Source: Glaciecola sp965660625
GTDB lineage: Bacteria; Pseudomonadota; Gammaproteobacteria; Enterobacterales; Alteromonadaceae
Assembly (NCBI GenBank): GCA_965660625.1
Contig: CBFIAR010000003.1
Span: 121,272 to 185,271 of the forward strand
Length of the DNA: 64,000 nt
Reading direction: 5' to 3'
Below are positions 61,713 to 64,000 of the stretch, one piece after another. The position numbers and the translations under genes are program-made. Position 1 is the first letter of the stretch. Each line of letters opens with the position of its first letter. A model generated the notes under the pieces. It ran no database searches, was not told where the DNA came from, and saw only the letters and a list, made by a program, of their open reading frames with translations.

Positions 61713-61750
61713 AGGTGTGTCCTGTTTAAACGCATCTTGTTTAAACGCAT
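61713..61750 (+). repeat. AGGTGTGTC motif copy with a 15-bp period tandem duplication
   Basis: The motif at 61713-61721 is followed by TGTTTAAACGCAT at 61723-61735 and again at 61738-61750. It lies in the gap between alkB and bolA. Confidence 0.88.
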
Positions 61751-61820
61751 GTGGCATTAACAACATGCCAATTTAAGCATTTTTGTTATTGCGGATGACA
61801 ACAATAAAAAGAGAGAAGAG

Positions 61821-62135
61821 ATGTCAGTAGAGCAAGATATTATTACTAAACTAAATACAAGTTTCGAGCTAGCATATTTGGAAGTGTTGAACGAAAGTCA
61901 CATGCATAATGTTCCGAAAGACTCAGAAACCCATTTCAAAGTGACCATTGTGTCGAGTGACTTCGAGGGGAAAAGGTTGATTCAACGACAGCGTTTAGTC
62001 AATCAACTTTTGTCAGAGGAATTAGCAGGTCCGGTGCATGCATTAGCTCAGCATACCTACACGTTGAAGGAATGGAATAAGAAACATGGGGTGTCTCCAG
62101 ATTCTCCAAATTGCTTGGGAGGTGGTGCTAAGTAA
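61821..62135 (+). CDS. bolA: BolA-family protein
   Basis: This encodes a 104-residue protein of the BolA/IbaG family: LNTSFELAYLEVLNESHMHNVPKDSETHFKVTIVSSDFEGKRLIQRQRLVNQLLSEELAGPVHALAQHTYTLKEW. The His-containing loop (HMHNVP) and the conserved RH-like segment VHALAQHTYT fit BolA, which binds Fe-S clusters with a monothiol glutaredoxin and affects morphology. The sequence is nearer BolA than IbaG. Confidence 0.92.
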   Translation: MSVEQDIITKLNTSFELAYLEVLNESHMHNVPKDSETHFKVTIVSSDFEGKRLIQRQRLVNQLLSEELAGPVHALAQHTYTLKEWNKKHGVSPDSPNCLGGGAK

Positions 62136-62238
62136 AATTAGATTAAATTAAACACGGTATATTTAACATTCTGTTAAAAGAAATTGAGCATATTATCTGC
62201 TAAACTCTGGCCAATTTTGAAACAATAGAAATATAAGT

Positions 62239-63804
62239 ATGTTTAATTTGATAAATGGTACCAAAGGGAATGTAAAGAATGACATTCTCTCTGGAGTTAC
62301 TGTTGCTTTTGCTTTAGTTCCCGAAGCGGTGGCTTTTGCTTTTGTGGCTGGTGTTGAACCAATGGTTGGTTTATACGCGGCTTTTATGATGGGACTCATC
62401 ACATCTGCAATAGGTGGGCGCCCTGGAATGATTTCAGGTGCAACAGGCGCAATGGCCGTCGTCATGGTTGCTCTGGTTTCTCAACATGGTGTTCAATATT
62501 TGTTTGCCGCTGTTATATTAGCTGGCTTTTTGCAAATCATGGCCGGTGTATTTAAACTTGGCAAGTTCATTCGCTTAGTGCCTTACCCCGTTATGCTAGG
62601 ATTCGTCAATGGCTTAGCTATTGTTATATTTCTAGCGCAATTAGGTCAATTTAAAATAATGGGGCCTTTAGGTGACCTAGAATGGATGAACGGAACGGCA
62701 CTCTACATTATGCTTGGTTTAGTCGCTTTAACGATGGCGATCATTTATTTATTACCAAAATTAACAACAGCAATACCTGCCTCTTTAGTCGCAATAGCTG
62801 GCGTTACTGCGTTAGTTCATGGTTTGGATTTAGACGCTAGAACGGTCATTGATTTTGTGCGAGAAATGGTACCAGAAGCGCAGCAAGACTCGGTGACTTT
62901 AGCAGGCGAATTACCCTCCTTCGCCATTCCAGTTATCCCTTTTACCCTTGAAACACTTTACATTATTTTACCAACAGCTGTGATCTTGTCGCTTGTTGGC
63001 CTGATTGAATCATTATTAACTCTGTCTCTCATTGATGAGATGACTGATACCAGAGGCCGAGGCAATCAAGAGTGCGTGGGTCAGGGGGTGGCTAACACCG
63101 TTAATGGCTTCTTTGGCGGTATGGGAGGGTGTGCCATGATTGGTCAGAGTATGATCAACATCAATTCAGGTGGGCGAGGTCGGTTGTCCGGCATCACTGC
63201 AGCATTGGTTCTTCTTGCTTTTATTCTATTCGCGGCCCCGCTGATTGAAATGGTTCCGCTCGCGGCACTGGTAGGCGTTATGTTTGTTGTCGTTATCGCT
63301 ACTTTTGAATGGGCTTCTTTCCGAATTATTCGCGGCGTTAACAAAGAAGATGCATTTGTCCTGTTTTTGGTAACAGGGGTTACTGTTATTGCAGATTTAG
63401 CCATCGCTGTTGTGGTTGGTGTCATCGTTTCTGCGCTCGTCTTTGCTTGGAAGCATGCAACGCATATCATGGCGAAAAATTATACCGATAACGATGGTTG
63501 GAAAGTTTACGATTTAGAAGGGCCTCTTTTCTTCGGTTCCGTTACTCATTTTAGAGAAATATTTGATCCGCAGAACGATCCTAGCGATGTCGTTATAGAT
63601 TTTAAAGAGTCACGAATATGGGATTCTTCTGGCATCGATGCATTAGATGGGCTAGCTGACAAATACAAAGAGCAGGGTAAAAAACTGCACATCAGACATA
63701 TCAGTCCTGAATGCAGAGTGTTGCTTAAAAAGGCAGGTGAATATGTTGAAATTAACGTGAATGAAGATCCACGCTACCGGGTTGCTTCAGATACCTTAGG
63801 TTAG
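62239..63804 (+). CDS. SulP-family anion transporter with STAS domain
   Basis: This is an SLC26/SulP carrier of 521 residues. It has 12-14 membrane segments (from DILSGVTVAFALVPEAVAFAFVAGVEPMVGLYAAFMMGL), the conserved QECVGQGVANTVNGFFGGMGGCAMIGQSMININSGGRGRLS block and a C-terminal cytoplasmic STAS domain (about 420-510: VIDFKESRIWDSSGIDALDGL). The likely substrate is sulfate, bicarbonate or another anion; the sequence does not say which. Ends at a strong terminator. Confidence 0.92.
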   Translation: MFNLINGTKGNVKNDILSGVTVAFALVPEAVAFAFVAGVEPMVGLYAAFMMGLITSAIGGRPGMISGATGAMAVVMVALVSQHGVQYLFAAVILAGFLQIMAGVFKLGKFIRLVPYPVMLGFVNGLAIVIFLAQLGQFKIMGPLGDLEWMNGTALYIMLGLVALTMAIIYLLPKLTTAIPASLVAIAGVTALVHGLDLDARTVIDFVREMVPEAQQDSVTLAGELPSFAIPVIPFTLETLYIILPTAVILSLVGLIESLLTLSLIDEMTDTRGRGNQECVGQGVANTVNGFFGGMGGCAMIGQSMININSGGRGRLSGITAALVLLAFILFAAPLIEMVPLAALVGVMFVVVIATFEWASFRIIRGVNKEDAFVLFLVTGVTVIADLAIAVVVGVIVSALVFAWKHATHIMAKNYTDNDGWKVYDLEGPLFFGSVTHFREIFDPQNDPSDVVIDFKESRIWDSSGIDALDGLADKYKEQGKKLHIRHISPECRVLLKKAGEYVEINVNEDPRYRVASDTLG

Positions 63805-63838
63805 TGCCAGAGAGCGCTGGCTTAATTGAGAAAATAAA

Positions 63839-63875
63839 AAGGGAGCCTATCGTAATGATAGGCTCCCTTTCTTTT
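63839..63875 (+). terminator. Strong rho-independent terminator after the SulP gene
   Basis: AAGGGAGCCTATC (63839-63851) and GATAGGCTCCCTT (63857-63869) form a perfect 13-bp stem with a 5-nt loop, followed by TCTTTT. The 5' end of a group II intron begins immediately after it. Confidence 0.95.
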
Positions 63876-63876
63876 G

Positions 63877-64000
63877 GTGCGCCAAGTATGGCGCGTAGCG
63901 CCCGTTCTGGGTGCTGTTCTGATACGCGTGGTGGCGGTCAGATGACTTGGTGGTGAAAGTCCACTATTAGCCCGACAAGGGGAATAATTAGCTGAACGGC
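63877..64000 (+). mobile_element. 5' part of a group II intron (probably class C), cut by window edge
   Basis: From 63877 the sequence begins GTGCGCC, the group II 5' signature (GUGYG), and forms a GCGCC/GGCGC hairpin (63879-63894). GGTGAAAGTCC further on matches the GGGUGAGAGUCCC segment of class C domain I in Oceanobacillus iheyensis (from memory). Composition turns GC-rich compared with the flanking chromosome. Location directly behind a terminator stem-loop is the known target preference of class C introns. The reverse transcriptase gene and 3' end must lie outside. Confidence 0.82.

Noticed and set aside
7784..61721. Motif as a Chi-like recombination signal
   Set aside because: Copies are split equally between strands, and many are in inverted pairs, unlike a polar Chi sequence.

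Overview
The window looks like chromosome of a marine-type gammaproteobacterium, probably an Alteromonadales relative. The support is gene order and protein resemblance: priA-ftsN-hslVU, tamAB, tolC divergent from nudF-yqiB-yqiA-parE, efp between epmB and epmA, plus rlmG, rsuA, bolA and cysG. Base composition is moderately AT-rich. The genus cannot be fixed from the sequence alone. No tRNA, rRNA or CRISPR array was seen.

Layout. 1-4.3 kb: 3' part of priA, ftsN, then hslVU behind a textbook sigma-32 promoter. 4.3-4.9 kb: a small orphan gene for a double-glycine leader peptide with its own terminator. 4.9-10.8 kb: tamA-tamB. 10.9-14.6 kb: a leftward set of a HlyD-like adaptor, a peptidase-containing ABC exporter and a LuxR-type HTH protein, which could process and export the double-glycine peptide. 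15-23 kb: a beta-propeller/amidohydrolase fusion, a transglutaminase-like protein, cysG and a DeaD-type helicase. 23-27 kb: a TPR lipoprotein resembling PrsT and a voltage-gated cation channel with an unusually acidic selectivity filter. 27-34 kb: tolC, nudF, yqiB, yqiA, parE and a membrane protein. 34-35 kb: a REP-associated tyrosine transposase (RAYT). 35-40 kb: the EF-P lysylation genes and small enzymes. 40.6-51 kb: a rightward block with an acetyl-CoA synthetase-like enzyme, pyruvate-dehydrogenase-like E1alpha/E1beta/E2, an acyl carrier protein, a formate/nitrite channel, and a molybdopterin formate dehydrogenase with two diaphorase-like subunits. 51-64 kb: DUF2202 protein, cytochrome c, peroxiredoxin, a methyltransferase pseudogene, rsuA, a CDF transporter, aldehyde dehydrogenase, acetolactate synthase, cyclophilin, rlmG, alkB, bolA and a SulP transporter. 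The window ends in the 5' part of a group II intron placed directly behind a terminator.

The most unusual signal is a dispersed 9-bp motif, AGGTGTGTC. I count 22 exact copies on both strands, against about 0.5 expected from equal base frequencies. It occurs between genes and inside genes. Inside genes it is mostly read as Asp-Thr-Pro, often in extra loop segments. In eight cases a 10-15 bp tandem duplication lies next to the motif, always on the same side. An inverted pair lies just upstream of the RAYT gene, and 12 of the 22 copies fall within about 6 kb of it. This may be a divergent REP/RAYT system or an uptake-signal-like repeat. The sequence shows the pattern; the mechanism is inference.
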